Of a stretch of DNA of 56,194 nucleotides, positions 6,748-15,381 are shown in pieces (the stretch's first letter is position 1; each line of letters starts with the position of its first letter). The stretch comes from an actinobacterium SCGC AAA027-J17 (GTDB taxonomy: Bacteria; Actinomycetota; Actinomycetes; Nanopelagicales; Nanopelagicaceae). The translations under genes were made by a program, and so were the position numbers. The DNA lies in NCBI GenBank assembly GCA_000383815.1, contig KB912754.1, positions 36,390 through 92,583 on the forward strand, written 5' to 3'. The notes beneath the pieces were generated by a model. That model ran no database searches. It saw only the letters and a program-made list of their open reading frames with translations, and was not told the DNA's origin.

Positions 6748-9686
6748 TTTTTCCCTAACCAATCACCCATAACATTTAAGAGTAGGTCAACATCACTCTT
6801 TGTAATTACCAATGGTGGTTTTATCTTAAGCACATTGTTATCTGGGCCATCACATGAGAGTAAAACTCCCTTTGATAGCGCAAACTCCATTAAATCACTC
6901 ACCTGATCTGTCGCCGGTTTCTTTTCATCTAGCATCATCTCAACACCGATAAACAAGCCACTGCCCCGCACATCGGCAATGATTGGATAACTCCGCATTA
7001 AAGAGCGAACACCATCTTGGAGGTACTGACCAACATTTTTGGCGTTAAGTTGTAATTTTTGATCATAGATAACTTCAAGAACTGCTTGTCCTATTGCTGC
7101 ACTTACCGGATTTCCACCAAAGGTATTGAAGTACTCCATGCCATTGTTAAATGAGGCAGCGATCTGAGGGGTGGTAACAACTGCAGCTAATGGATGACCA
7201 TTACCCAGTGGTTTTCCTAGCGTGACAATATCTGGCACAACACCATGTAATTCAAAGCCCCAGAACTTTTCTCCTACTCTTCCCATGCCAATTTGCACCT
7301 CATCGCTAACACAAACTCCACCATTGGCCCTGACCACTTTAAAAGCCTCAGCTAAGTAACCAGGAGGCAAAACAATTTGTCCAGCGGTTGAAACTATGGA
7401 TTCAACAAAAAAAGCAGAGAGTGGTTGTTTTAATGAAGAAATGCTTTTCTTAAGATTACTTAAATACTTTTCAGTTGCGCCTTTGCCGGTAAATTTGCCA
7501 CGGAAGAGATCTGGTAGTTCAGCTACTGCAACATGTTTTGGCGCACCGGCGCCACCTTTGCCTAAGAACTTATAGGGGCTGATCTCAACAACTGATTGGG
7601 TGTGGCCGTGGTAGCCATGGCGTAGTGCCACTACCCCTTTTGCATTTGTGTGCGCTCTGGCTAATCGGATCGCTAAATCATTTGCCTCACTGCCACTATT
7701 AACAAAGAATATAACTGAAAGCGGATCGGGCATGCTGCTAGTAATCGCTTTTCCATACTCAACAACTGTTTGATGCAGATACCTAGTATTGGTATTTAAC
7801 ACCGACATCTGTGCTGCTGCTGCTGCCACCACCCTTGGATGGCCATGCCCAACATGGGCAACATTGTTAACTAGATCTAAGAAGCTCTTGCCTTTCTCAT
7901 CAAACAAATAAGCACCACTTCCAGCAATGATGTTTACTGGATTTTTAAAGTTAAGTGAGAGATTTTGGGAAATTACCACCCGCCGATCACTTTTAATACT
8001 GGCGGGTGAGATTTTTGCATGAGCATCTGTACCGCTTTCAATGCCCAAAATTAAATTTGGGTTTAAAGAAATCCCTCGCCAAAGCGCAATCTCATCTCGT
8101 GGCGCGACCCCATAAATATCAATCCCCATGCCACATAAATCGGTAAGTAATTGAAAATGGGTATGTGGAGGCCAACCAACATTTTCTTCCTCTTTACCCA
8201 TTCGCCCAATCAATCCACCAGCCTTAATCTCTTTTCCAACCTTCCAATCTGGCATGGAATCAATAGATAGGTGGCCATAAAGAGTCCAAAATGGAACTCC
8301 TTGATCAGTTTTATGTCGCAAGATGACAACTGGACCGTAATCTAAATGTGTTGAGTTGTTATTAAATATCTCAATCACCCCATCTAATGGCGCATAGATT
8401 GGCGTGCCAGCTGGCATTCCAACATCTACTCCTAAATGAAATGTTCTGGCGCTATCTGCAGCCGGATTAAAAGCCTCACCTTGATAAACATTTCGATTCT
8501 CGCAGTAGTAACCAATTGTTACCTGCGCACCACTCTTGGCCATTAAATCCTCAATCTCCTTGGTACTTCGCGCAATCTCTGGGTTATCAAATGACCAGTT
8601 GATATAAACCCGCATTAGATCTGAGAAAGATTTATCTAATAAATTAGCTGGCTTTGTTACAAGCAAGTAATCTCGAATTGCTTTGGCATTGGGATTTGCC
8701 TCAAGCCCAATCGCATTTCTTAACCTAAAGAGTGCAAAACTGGAGTCAAATTTATCCAAGGCAATTAAACAATCAGGGACATCTTTTTGTGAAATAGATA
8801 GGTAATCATTGTCTGGATTATTTGATCGCTGGAGTGCTGCATTTGCAACACTTGATGCCAATCTAACCTTTACCAACTCGATAAAAATTGCTATCTCATC
8901 TAAGGAAAATGGATTAACGCTGTGGTAGCCACGGACAAACTGAGCAATCTGTTTTACTGGGTCATTAGATTTCAACCCAACATACGCTGCCGCTACTGCA
9001 GCTCCTATCACTTTTGGTGCATAAATCATGTCTCCAAAATCAATCAAAACTAGTTTGTCTTTATCCTCGATAATGTTGTAATCATTTCCATCATTGTGTA
9101 TTACCTGCATCGGCATCTTTTTCAGCTTAGGCAATACATTTTTCTTATAATTATTTAATGTCTTATCAACTATAGCCTGCACCTTAGAATCGGTGATCTT
9201 TGAACTCCAAGCCAACAACTTTTCTGCCTGCAACATGTTCCAAATAAAGGAGGCATCTAATGACTTGCGCTCCTCTTTACTAATCTTCATTGAGTTTAGA
9301 TTCTTATCGACGGTGGCAATTAATCGCCCTAATTGCTCAATTTCCTCTCCTGTGTGTTCACCCTTAACGCCCCAAGCAGTGCCTTCATGGAAGGTAAGCA
9401 GCCTGGCTGCTGAATTTTTGCTTGGATTGATTAACAGCTTCTTACTCTTGGTGGGTACCACTGCTGGTGAAGTATTAACTTTGTTATCTTCTAAAAACTT
9501 TAAAACTCTGTTTTGTAGATTGAGCTTAATCTTTAGCGATGCATCGACCTTTGGGTAGATCTTTAAAACGTAATTCTTCTTGCCAATAATTTTGAAGTTA
9601 ACATCTCGCTCACTTGGCAGGGCAGAAATCTGTGCCTCTAATCCCCAGTTTTTCTTAAGGAGGGATTTCGCCTCTATATATTTCAT
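6744..9686 (-). CDS. APH kinase - M23 peptidase-like - class III aminotransferase-fold phospho-lyase fusion
   Basis: 980-residue three-domain protein. Residues 1-340: APH-fold kinase with IHNDGNDYN (197-204) and [10 protein letters not shown] (215-224), closest in look to hydroxylysine kinase. Residues 400-530: M23/LytM domain with all zinc residues present (HLGVD 417-421, YGH 470-472, HTH 508-510), yet no signal peptide. Residues 570-980: class III PLP fold with SGSEAND (664-670), [11 protein letters not shown] (795-) and Schiff-base lysine K825 in [12 protein letters not shown], the wording of the AGXT2L ammonio-phospholyases (ethanolamine-phosphate or 5-phosphohydroxylysine). Kinase plus lyase would convert 5-hydroxylysine to aminoadipate semialdehyde, or ethanolamine to acetaldehyde; the neighbouring ALDH7-like, glutarate CoA-transferase and GCDH genes favour the former (inference). 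Start ATG 9686 has a strong GAGGGGG ribosome site 8 nt upstream; 19 bp after the cyclodeaminase gene. Confidence 0.9.
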   Translation of the reverse strand: MKYIEAKSLLKKNWGLEAQISALPSERDVNFKIIGKKNYVLKIYPKVDASLKIKLNLQNRVLKFLEDNKVNTSPAVVPTKSKKLLINPSKNSAARLLTFHEGTAWGVKGEHTGEEIEQLGRLIATVDKNLNSMKISKEERKSLDASFIWNMLQAEKLLAWSSKITDSKVQAIVDKTLNNYKKNVLPKLKKMPMQVIHNDGNDYNIIEDKDKLVLIDFGDMIYAPKVIGAAVAAAYVGLKSNDPVKQIAQFVRGYHSVNPFSLDEIAIFIELVKVRLASSVANAALQRSNNPDNDYLSISQKDVPDCLIALDKFDSSFALFRLRNAIGLEANPNAKAIRDYLLVTKPANLLDKSFSDLMRVYINWSFDNPEIARSTKEIEDLMAKSGAQVTIGYYCENRNVYQGEAFNPAADSARTFHLGVDVGMPAGTPIYAPLDGVIEIFNNNSTHLDYGPVVILRHKTDQGVPFWTLYGHLSIDSMPDWKVGKEIKAGGLIGRMGKEEENVGWPPHTHFQLLTDLCGMGIDIYGVAPRDEIALWRGISLNPNLILGIESGTDAHAKISPASIKSDRRVVISQNLSLNFKNPVNIIAGSGAYLFDEKGKSFLDLVNNVAHVGHGHPRVVAAAAAQMSVLNTNTRYLHQTVVEYGKAITSSMPDPLSVIFFVNSGSEANDLAIRLARAHTNAKGVVALRHGYHGHTQSVVEISPYKFLGKGGAGAPKHVAVAELPDLFRGKFTGKGATEKYLSNLKKSISSLKQPLSAFFVESIVSTAGQIVLPPGYLAEAFKVVRANGGVCVSDEVQIGMGRVGEKFWGFELHGVVPDIVTLGKPLGNGHPLAAVVTTPQIAASFNNGMEYFNTFGGNPVSAAIGQAVLEVIYDQKLQLNAKNVGQYLQDGVRSLMRSYPIIADVRGSGLFIGVEMMLDEKKPATDQVSDLMEFALSKGVLLSCDGPDNNVLKIKPPLVITKSDVDLLLNVMGDWLGKK

Positions 9687-9705
9687 TTAAATCCCCCTCA
9701 TTATT

Positions 9706-10623
9706 TTAAAATTTTCCATTTGCAAGAATGAATTCCGCCAAGGCAGCATCTTGGATACCAAGCCCGACTGAGAAATAATAAATGACTTGTTCTTTATTTT
9801 CCCTGCCCTTAATGTTTCCGGCATAAACTCCACCAATTGATTGCGCGTATTGCCAGGAGCGTTCATAATTTTCCAGGGTTTTAACCACTGATCCTGATTG
9901 CTCTGAAATTGTTTTAGCATCATCACCAAAAACCTTATCAGCCTTAGATAACGCCGAAACTGATACTTCCAGCCGGTTAGGCGCAAATGAGCCAATAGAA
10001 ATACATGTGGAACCAGAATTTAACGCAGAGTTAATCACTGGCTCTTGGGAATTGGTGCAGATGAAAATCAAATCGCAATCATAGGCCGCTTTTATATCTT
10101 GAGTTATCTCAATACCCAGATCAGTATTCTTTAAATCTTGATCAATCCCAATAATTCTCTCTGGCTTAAAAATATGTTTTGCAGCCTGCAGATGGGCTGC
10201 GCCTTGATGGCCAACACCAATGACTGCAATCTTTTTTACTGGGTTAGATAACTCCTTCGCAGCCGCCATACTTGCACAGACAGTTCGCCATTTAGTTACC
10301 GCTTCTCCATCTAAAAATAACTTGACGCTACCGGTTGTGGCATCAATAACTGAAACCGTGGTCTGTACTACTGAGATATCTCTGCCGGCATTACTAGGTA
10401 CTACTGTGCCAAATTTAACAATTGTCGGACCATCACTTGATGCTCGTGCAATATAGGAAAATTGTGCATTTTCATTCTGAGACAAGATTGCTCTAGGTCC
10501 CATTACGGCTTGATCTAGAAAATAGTTTTTAAAAACCTGTCGCTGATTTTCCATAATTTTTTCATAGGAACACAGTGCGTTTATCTCCTCCGCTGAAACA
10601 AAGGGAGTTTCTACTAGTGCCAT
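9706..10623 (-). CDS. Ornithine cyclodeaminase / mu-crystallin family protein
   Basis: 305 residues from the chosen start. The family contains ornithine and lysine cyclodeaminases, ketimine reductases (mu-crystallin) and alanine dehydrogenases. Seen: the N-terminal substrate domain with VKFGTVVPSNAGRD and DGEAVTKWRTVCASMAAAKEL (the arginine and lysine of the family active site region), then the Rossmann motif IAVIGVGHQGAAHLQA and an acidic residue at the end of the second strand (IGIDQD), indicating NAD. The context suggests L-lysine to L-pipecolate or piperideine-2-carboxylate to pipecolate, but ornithine or another amino acid is possible. ATG at 10623 is preferred over the upstream one at 10674 because TACACT sits 7 nt before it. 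First gene of the fusion/CoA-transferase operon. Confidence 0.82.
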   Translation of the reverse strand: MALVETPFVSAEEINALCSYEKIMENQRQVFKNYFLDQAVMGPRAILSQNENAQFSYIARASSDGPTIVKFGTVVPSNAGRDISVVQTTVSVIDATTGSVKLFLDGEAVTKWRTVCASMAAAKELSNPVKKIAVIGVGHQGAAHLQAAKHIFKPERIIGIDQDLKNTDLGIEITQDIKAAYDCDLIFICTNSQEPVINSALNSGSTCISIGSFAPNRLEVSVSALSKADKVFGDDAKTISEQSGSVVKTLENYERSWQYAQSIGGVYAGNIKGRENKEQVIYYFSVGLGIQDAALAEFILANGKF

Positions 10624-10630
10624 AAGCCCT

Positions 10631-10636
10631 AGTGTA
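10631..10636 (-). promoter_or_regulatory. -10 element of the cyclodeaminase-fusion-CoA-transferase operon
   Basis: TACACT, 7 nt before the ATG at 10623; leaderless-type. Confidence 0.5.
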
Positions 10637-10691
10637 GATAGGAACTTCACCAATAAGCAGATGCAAAAGGTCACACCGATCCGATGTGGGC

Positions 10692-10697
10692 TAAACT
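10692..10697 (+). promoter_or_regulatory. -10 element of small membrane protein gene
   Basis: TAAACT, 6 nt before the ATG at 10704. Together with the opposite-facing TACACT at 10631-10636 it makes this short gap a divergent promoter region. Confidence 0.5.
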
Positions 10698-10703
10698 ACG
10701 CAC

Positions 10704-10919
10704 ATGAGATCTGGCTTTATGTTTTTTTGGGCGATAGTAGTTTCTGCCTACATGATCATTTCCTATCGAAATAAGGTCAAAGCAGACAAAAACTTAGCCA
10801 AAGTTAATTGGGATACTTACAAGCTAAAACTGAGCATGAGTTGGTGGACAGGATTTCTCTGGGCATCTGTGATTTTTACAATTTACTATTTTATTATCAA
10901 CGCTGGTTTAACTAGGTAA
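10704..10919 (+). CDS. Small two-helix membrane protein, unknown
   Basis: 71 residues, not recognised. Two hydrophobic segments, about residues 4-20 (FMFFWAIVVSAYMIISY) and 48-66 (WWTGFLWASVIFTIYYFII), joined by a lysine-rich loop (KVKADKNLAK) that would face the cytoplasm under the positive-inside rule. A TAAACT box 6 nt before the ATG supports it as a real transcribed gene. It is convergent with the ThDP enzyme gene with a 4-bp gap. Nothing in it identifies a function. Confidence 0.65.
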   Translation: MRSGFMFFWAIVVSAYMIISYRNKVKADKNLAKVNWDTYKLKLSMSWWTGFLWASVIFTIYYFIINAGLTR

Positions 10920-10923
10920 GTAC

Positions 10924-12585
10924 CTACTCCTCATTCCACCGTGGACTAGTACTTTTTGGTGGATAAATAGATTCGGCAATTAAAACAATACCTGGGGTGC
11001 TGCTCACCGATCGTTTAGCCAGAACCGCAGAGAGTTGATCTAAAGTACTTTCAATAAAATCAATTCCGAAGGATTGAGCCAATATTTTCCAATCTGGATT
11101 AAACAAATTGACGCCTCGCTCTGGATGATTCATTACTTTTTGATCAAAGCGCAACATTCCATATCCACCATCATCATGGAGCAAAATTGTTAATGGCAAT
11201 TGTTCTTGAGCAACTGTTGCCAACTCCCCAAGGCCAAAGGCAATTCCGCCATCACCACAAACAAGTAGTGTGGCAATCCCGGCAGAGGATGGACCCAAAC
11301 TAGCTGGCAAACCAAAACCTAATGTTCCCCAGCCAACTGGATATGCAATTTGCCGAGGCCGCCTAGACTGCAAATAAACACCAGTCCAATAACCAGAAAT
11401 TGCCATGTCACATACGATGTTGTTCTCACTAGGCCAGCTTTTTTCAATTGCATCAACTAATGCCATTCCGGCTTTGCCCTTATCACTGGCAGCAATTCTC
11501 TTGCGGGCTTGACTTGAAGTTTGTGCCACATCAACCCAATTAGATTTGCCATCGACACCCAGTAACTGATCAATTACTCCAGATAAATCTGAGCTTTGGA
11601 TAACCACATCTGCTGAGATATTTCGAAGAGCAATTTTAGGATTAGCATCAATTAAAACTATTTTCTTGGGAAAGTTGATACTCCAATTCTTTGTATTCAT
11701 CCCGTCTAACTGGGATCCAAATACCAATAAAACCTCACACTCGGATAAGAGTTTTTCCGCTTCAATTTCATGTATTGGAATATTCAAATAGTTTTTACTA
11801 GAACTTCCCACGCCTCGACCTGAAAAGGAGGTAAATATTGGGGCACTTAGGTGATCAGAAAGTGTTGCGATCTCACTTGTAGCCGCAGTGGCTCCACCCC
11901 CTGCCCAGATTCCAATTTTCATTGCCCCTTCAAGAAGTTCCTTTACTGGGTCTAGATCAAGAGTCTTACTCTTGGATTGATTAACAAATGCAGAAGCTTT
12001 TTCACTTAATTGCGGGATTGGCCCGGTAAATTCTTGATTCAAAACATCAGCTGGTACGCCGATATAACCTGCTCCAACTGGTGCTGTTGATAGGTACTTT
12101 AAAAAATCAACCACAGTGGCAATAGCTTCAGCAGCTGACTTACAACTCTTTGCTAAAACGAACTCCTCGCTGCCAATCATTACCCGTTTAGCGAGTGGTG
12201 CGAATAAAGCACTTTGATCATCCATTTCATGCAAAATTCCTCTAGCACCTTCGGTAGAACGATTTTTTATCGGTGCCTCTGATGAAATCAACAAAATATG
12301 TGATCCCGAGATAGCCGCTTCACCAAACGCTCCTAAGGTATTGGCTGCTCCTGGCCCAGTTGTTGTAATGGCAACTGCTAACTTCCCGGTTGCTCTAGAT
12401 AGACCGTCGGCAGCATAGACACAGCTCTGTTCATGCCTGACGCTGATAATTTCTGGACGTTCTTTTGATAACGCATTCCAAAAACCTAGATTATGCACTC
12501 CTGGAATTCCAAAAGCTTTTCTCACGCCCTCTTGTGCCAGTAAATCTAAAATTACTGCTGCAACAGACCGATTTGAGCCTTCCAT
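10924..12585 (-). CDS. Thiamine-diphosphate-dependent enzyme (acetolactate synthase / 2-oxoacid decarboxylase-like)
   Basis: 553 residues with the three-domain POX/ALS architecture: N-terminal PYR domain with the ThDP-activating glutamate in VRHEQSCVYAADG (about residue 52), a central domain with GGGATAAT, and a C-terminal PP domain with GDGGIAFGLGELATVAQ and, about 30 residues after the GDG, HDDGGYG, where the usual metal-ligand asparagine is aspartate. It is not the biosynthetic IlvB: it lacks the FAD-binding middle-domain wording. Divergent from the ALDH7-like gene with 54 bp between them, so a role as 2-oxoadipate (or other 2-oxoacid) decarboxylase in the same pathway is possible but only an inference. 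ATG 12585 is chosen over TTG 12591 because TATGGT lies 6 nt before it. Confidence 0.82.
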   Translation of the reverse strand: MEGSNRSVAAVILDLLAQEGVRKAFGIPGVHNLGFWNALSKERPEIISVRHEQSCVYAADGLSRATGKLAVAITTTGPGAANTLGAFGEAAISGSHILLISSEAPIKNRSTEGARGILHEMDDQSALFAPLAKRVMIGSEEFVLAKSCKSAAEAIATVVDFLKYLSTAPVGAGYIGVPADVLNQEFTGPIPQLSEKASAFVNQSKSKTLDLDPVKELLEGAMKIGIWAGGGATAATSEIATLSDHLSAPIFTSFSGRGVGSSSKNYLNIPIHEIEAEKLLSECEVLLVFGSQLDGMNTKNWSINFPKKIVLIDANPKIALRNISADVVIQSSDLSGVIDQLLGVDGKSNWVDVAQTSSQARKRIAASDKGKAGMALVDAIEKSWPSENNIVCDMAISGYWTGVYLQSRRPRQIAYPVGWGTLGFGLPASLGPSSAGIATLLVCGDGGIAFGLGELATVAQEQLPLTILLHDDGGYGMLRFDQKVMNHPERGVNLFNPDWKILAQSFGIDFIESTLDQLSAVLAKRSVSSTPGIVLIAESIYPPKSTSPRWNEE

Positions 12586-12591
12586 GTTCAA

Positions 12592-12597
12592 ACCATA
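12592..12597 (-). promoter_or_regulatory. -10 element of ThDP enzyme gene
   Basis: TATGGT, 6 nt before the ATG at 12585; decides between ATG 12585 and TTG 12591. Confidence 0.45.
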
Positions 12598-12639
12598 TCG
12601 GCATTTTCCAATTTTGCTTATCTAGGAGAGAATGCCCTT

Positions 12640-14136
12640 ATGTTCACATCAACTAACCCATCAGATATCAAGGAAGTCATAGCAACTGTTCCAGAGGCTT
12701 CGGCAAATGAAATTCTTACTGTGCTTCGCACTGCCAAAACTGCCCAAAAAAGTTGGGCAAAACTTCCAGCACCAACTCGTGGTCGAATCATTGCAAATGT
12801 AGGTCGATTAGTTGAAAGTAACAAAGAGGCGCTAGCTAAATTGATAACCAAAGAAATGGGTAAGGTTTATAGCGAAGCATTGGGCGAAGTGCAGGAGGTT
12901 GTAGATACCTGCGATTTCTTCCTTGGTGAAGGCCGTCGCTTATACGGACAGACTGTGCCAAGTGAGATGCAGAATAAGAATTTATTCACCTTCAGAATGC
13001 CAGTTGGCAATGTATTCATAATTACCGCTGGAAACTTCCCAACCGCTGTTCCGTCTTGGTATATCGTTCCAGCGCTTTTAGCTGGCAACACAGTAGTTTG
13101 GAAACCCTCAGAGTTCACGCCAGCAGTTGCTAATGCTTTGACTTCAATTTTTCATGCTGGAGGAGTTCCAAAAGATGTTTTAATGACTGTGGTTGCAGAT
13201 GGTGCTCAAACATTTGCAGCATTGGAATCTGGCTTAAAAGAAGGTGTAATCAATAAAGTTGGTTTCACAGGTTCGACAGCGGTTGGTAAGAAAATCGGAG
13301 CTAAAGCTGGTGAGTACATTCAAAGTGCTTGCTTAGAGCTTGGTGGAAAAAATCCGATGGTAGTAATGGAAGATGCCAATATTGATTTAGCTTTAGATGG
13401 TGCATTATTTGCAGGTTTTGGTACCGCCGGACAGCGCTGCACCTCCCTTGGAACACTTTGGATACATGAATCAATTTATGATGCTGTGTTAGCAAAATTT
13501 GCAGCGTTAGTTGAAAATGCAGCGGTCGGTGACCCATTTAAAGATGTTTTGTTTGGACCAATGATTAGTCAAAAGTATTTAGATAATCACTTAGACCACC
13601 TTAAGATGATTCAACCTCATCATAAAGTCCTTGGATCCTCCGCCACTGGAAGAATTACAGCAGCTAACCCACGCAAAGGTTTTATTGGAGATCCTGAGAA
13701 AGGCGTCTTTGCCCATCCTGTGATTGTTGCTGGGATAACAAAAAATGATGAGCTTTACTCAACTGAAACTTTTGGTCCTCTTGTAACAGTTGGTAAATTC
13801 TCAACACTAGATGAAGCAATAGATCTAGCAAATGGTCACGGATATGGTCTTTCCTCAGCGATCTACACAAAAGATCCCCAAAATGTTTGGCGATTCAGGG
13901 AAGGTATTTCAGCTGGCATGGTCTCTATTAATAACTCAACCTCCGGTGCTGAAGCTCATCTGCCATTTGGTGGTAATGGTTTAAGCGGTAACGGTTCAAG
14001 GCAGAGTGGAATTTGGGTGCTAGATCAATTTACAAGATGGCAATCGATGAACTGGGATTGGTCTAATAAATTGCAGAAGGCGCAGATGGATCTTATTGAA
14101 ATAAAGCATGATCCAAACTTCCTCTTAAATATCTAA
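12640..14136 (+). CDS. ALDH7-like aldehyde dehydrogenase (aminoadipate/glutarate semialdehyde candidate)
   Basis: 498-residue NAD(P)-dependent aldehyde dehydrogenase. Catalytic cysteine in FGTAGQRCTSLGTLWIHE, general-base glutamate in CLELGGKNP, cofactor loop FTGSTAVGKKIG. The C-terminal TSGAE at 434-438 and GTAGQRCT with following IHESIYD are hallmarks of the ALDH7 (antiquitin) family, whose known substrate is alpha-aminoadipate semialdehyde; this places it directly after pipecolate oxidation or 5-phosphohydroxylysine cleavage. A role on glutarate semialdehyde is a fair alternative. AGGAGAG lies about 9 nt upstream of the ATG. The amine oxidase gene begins 2 bp after its stop, indicating coupling. 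Confidence 0.88.
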   Translation: MFTSTNPSDIKEVIATVPEASANEILTVLRTAKTAQKSWAKLPAPTRGRIIANVGRLVESNKEALAKLITKEMGKVYSEALGEVQEVVDTCDFFLGEGRRLYGQTVPSEMQNKNLFTFRMPVGNVFIITAGNFPTAVPSWYIVPALLAGNTVVWKPSEFTPAVANALTSIFHAGGVPKDVLMTVVADGAQTFAALESGLKEGVINKVGFTGSTAVGKKIGAKAGEYIQSACLELGGKNPMVVMEDANIDLALDGALFAGFGTAGQRCTSLGTLWIHESIYDAVLAKFAALVENAAVGDPFKDVLFGPMISQKYLDNHLDHLKMIQPHHKVLGSSATGRITAANPRKGFIGDPEKGVFAHPVIVAGITKNDELYSTETFGPLVTVGKFSTLDEAIDLANGHGYGLSSAIYTKDPQNVWRFREGISAGMVSINNSTSGAEAHLPFGGNGLSGNGSRQSGIWVLDQFTRWQSMNWDWSNKLQKAQMDLIEIKHDPNFLLNI

Positions 14137-14138
14137 GT

Positions 14139-15302
14139 ATGTCTCTACCTAGCCACGTAGATGTAGTAATTGTCGGTGGTGGAGTTATGGGCACCTCTGC
14201 TGCATTTCACTTAGCTGAAGCTGGTGTTTCAGTTCTTCTATGTGAGAAGAATGAGTTAGCCAGTGGCTCTACCTCAAAAGCGGCCGGCGGCGTACGGGCA
14301 AACTTTTCTGATGAGTTTAATGTTGCCCTTGGTGCCAGGTCATTGGATCTTTTCGCCGAGTTTAAATCCCGCCCAGGTTATGAGATTGATTTACACCGCT
14401 CTGGCTATTTATTTGCTTTAACCAAGCAGGAGGATGTTGAACTGTTTGGAAGATCGACCAAGATACACAATCAATTTGATGTCGAATCAAGAATGCTCAC
14501 TCCGAGTGAGGCTGGAAAAATCTCACCATTATTGAAGACTTCAGATCTACTGGCGGCTTCATTTACCCCAAATGATGGTCACTGCACTCCTGAGGCTGTA
14601 GTTCTTGGATATGCAGGAGGAGCTAAAAAACTTGGCGCAACTGTTTTAACAAATACTGAGGTCAGTGCAATCAAATTAGACTCAGGTGAAATCACATCAG
14701 TAGTTACCTCCGCCGGTGAGGTGCGAACTGATGCAGTTATAAATTGTGCTGGAGCTTGGTCGCCACAAATAGGTTCGATGGTTGGGTTGGATTTACCTGT
14801 TACCCCATATAAACGTGAGTTGGTAATTACCGAAGCATTGGGTCAATCTTTCGCTGATTTACCTGCAAATATGCCGATGACAATTGATTACTCAACATCT
14901 TTGTACTGGCATCGAGAAGGAAAAGGATTGCTAATGGGTTTTTCTGATAAATCAATTGAAGCCGGATTTGATTTAAAGCGAGATCCACAATTTTTGGAGA
15001 AATTAGGTGCAATAGCGATGGTAAGAGCACCTCGGTTGATGGATTTAGGAATTGGTAAGGGGTGGGCAGGTTTGTATGAGGTAACTCCCGATCACAATGC
15101 AATATTAGGTGAGTTTAAAAAAGTATCTAGATTTTTCTATGCCACCGGCTTCAGTGGGCACGGCTTTCTACAAGGACCTGCAATCGGTGAAATTTTGCGG
15201 GATCTCTACTTAAACAAGGAGCCATTTGTGAAGATAGATCAGTTAAGTGCTGACAGATTCCTTTCGTCAGGACAATTGCGCCCTGAGTACAACATTGTTT
15301 AG
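14139..15302 (+). CDS. FAD-dependent amino acid oxidase, DAO/sarcosine oxidase (SoxB) type
   Basis: 387 residues. N-terminal dinucleotide motif VDVVIVGGGVMGTSAAFHLAEAG, then the family SGSTSKAAGGVRANF loop and, at the C terminus, GHGFLQGPAIGEILRDL. Such enzymes oxidise secondary or N-methylated amino acids (sarcosine, proline, pipecolate, dimethylglycine). The protein lacks the HisR-Cys motif (SHxxGC) region used by monomeric sarcosine oxidase for covalent FAD, so flavin attachment is uncertain. Genetically coupled to the ALDH7-like gene (2-bp gap): oxidation of L-pipecolate to piperideine-6-carboxylate, the hydrated form of which is the ALDH7 substrate, fits well but is inferred. Confidence 0.85.
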   Translation: MSLPSHVDVVIVGGGVMGTSAAFHLAEAGVSVLLCEKNELASGSTSKAAGGVRANFSDEFNVALGARSLDLFAEFKSRPGYEIDLHRSGYLFALTKQEDVELFGRSTKIHNQFDVESRMLTPSEAGKISPLLKTSDLLAASFTPNDGHCTPEAVVLGYAGGAKKLGATVLTNTEVSAIKLDSGEITSVVTSAGEVRTDAVINCAGAWSPQIGSMVGLDLPVTPYKRELVITEALGQSFADLPANMPMTIDYSTSLYWHREGKGLLMGFSDKSIEAGFDLKRDPQFLEKLGAIAMVRAPRLMDLGIGKGWAGLYEVTPDHNAILGEFKKVSRFFYATGFSGHGFLQGPAIGEILRDLYLNKEPFVKIDQLSADRFLSSGQLRPEYNIV

Positions 15303-15315
15303 TAATGAGATTTAT

Positions 15316-15351
15316 CACCAAATGGTGCGGACTCCTTTGGAAAACTTCCAA
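15316..15351 (+). promoter_or_regulatory. Two inverted repeats upstream of glutaryl-CoA dehydrogenase, possible operators
   Basis: CACCAAATGGTG (15316-15327) is CACCA/TGGTG around AA, and TTGGAAAACTTCCAA (15337-15351) is TTGGAA/TTCCAA around AAC. The right arm TTCCAA is 18 nt upstream of the TAGACT -10 box and could double as the -35. Placement suits repressor control of the gene. The regulator is not in the window as far as I can see. Confidence 0.4.
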
Positions 15352-15369
15352 CAAGAGAAAGGCACTCGG

Positions 15370-15375
15370 TAGACT
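15370..15375 (+). promoter_or_regulatory. -10 element of glutaryl-CoA dehydrogenase gene
   Basis: TAGACT, 6 nt before the ATG at 15382, with TTCCAA at 15346-15351 (18-nt spacer) as a possible -35. Confidence 0.5.
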
Positions 15376-15381
15376 TACGCC

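Noticed and set aside
9687-9995. 102-codon minus-strand frame overlapping the cyclodeaminase gene
   Set aside because: Another frame of the cyclodeaminase 3' end with no recognisable motif; the cyclodeaminase frame carries its family motifs through this region.
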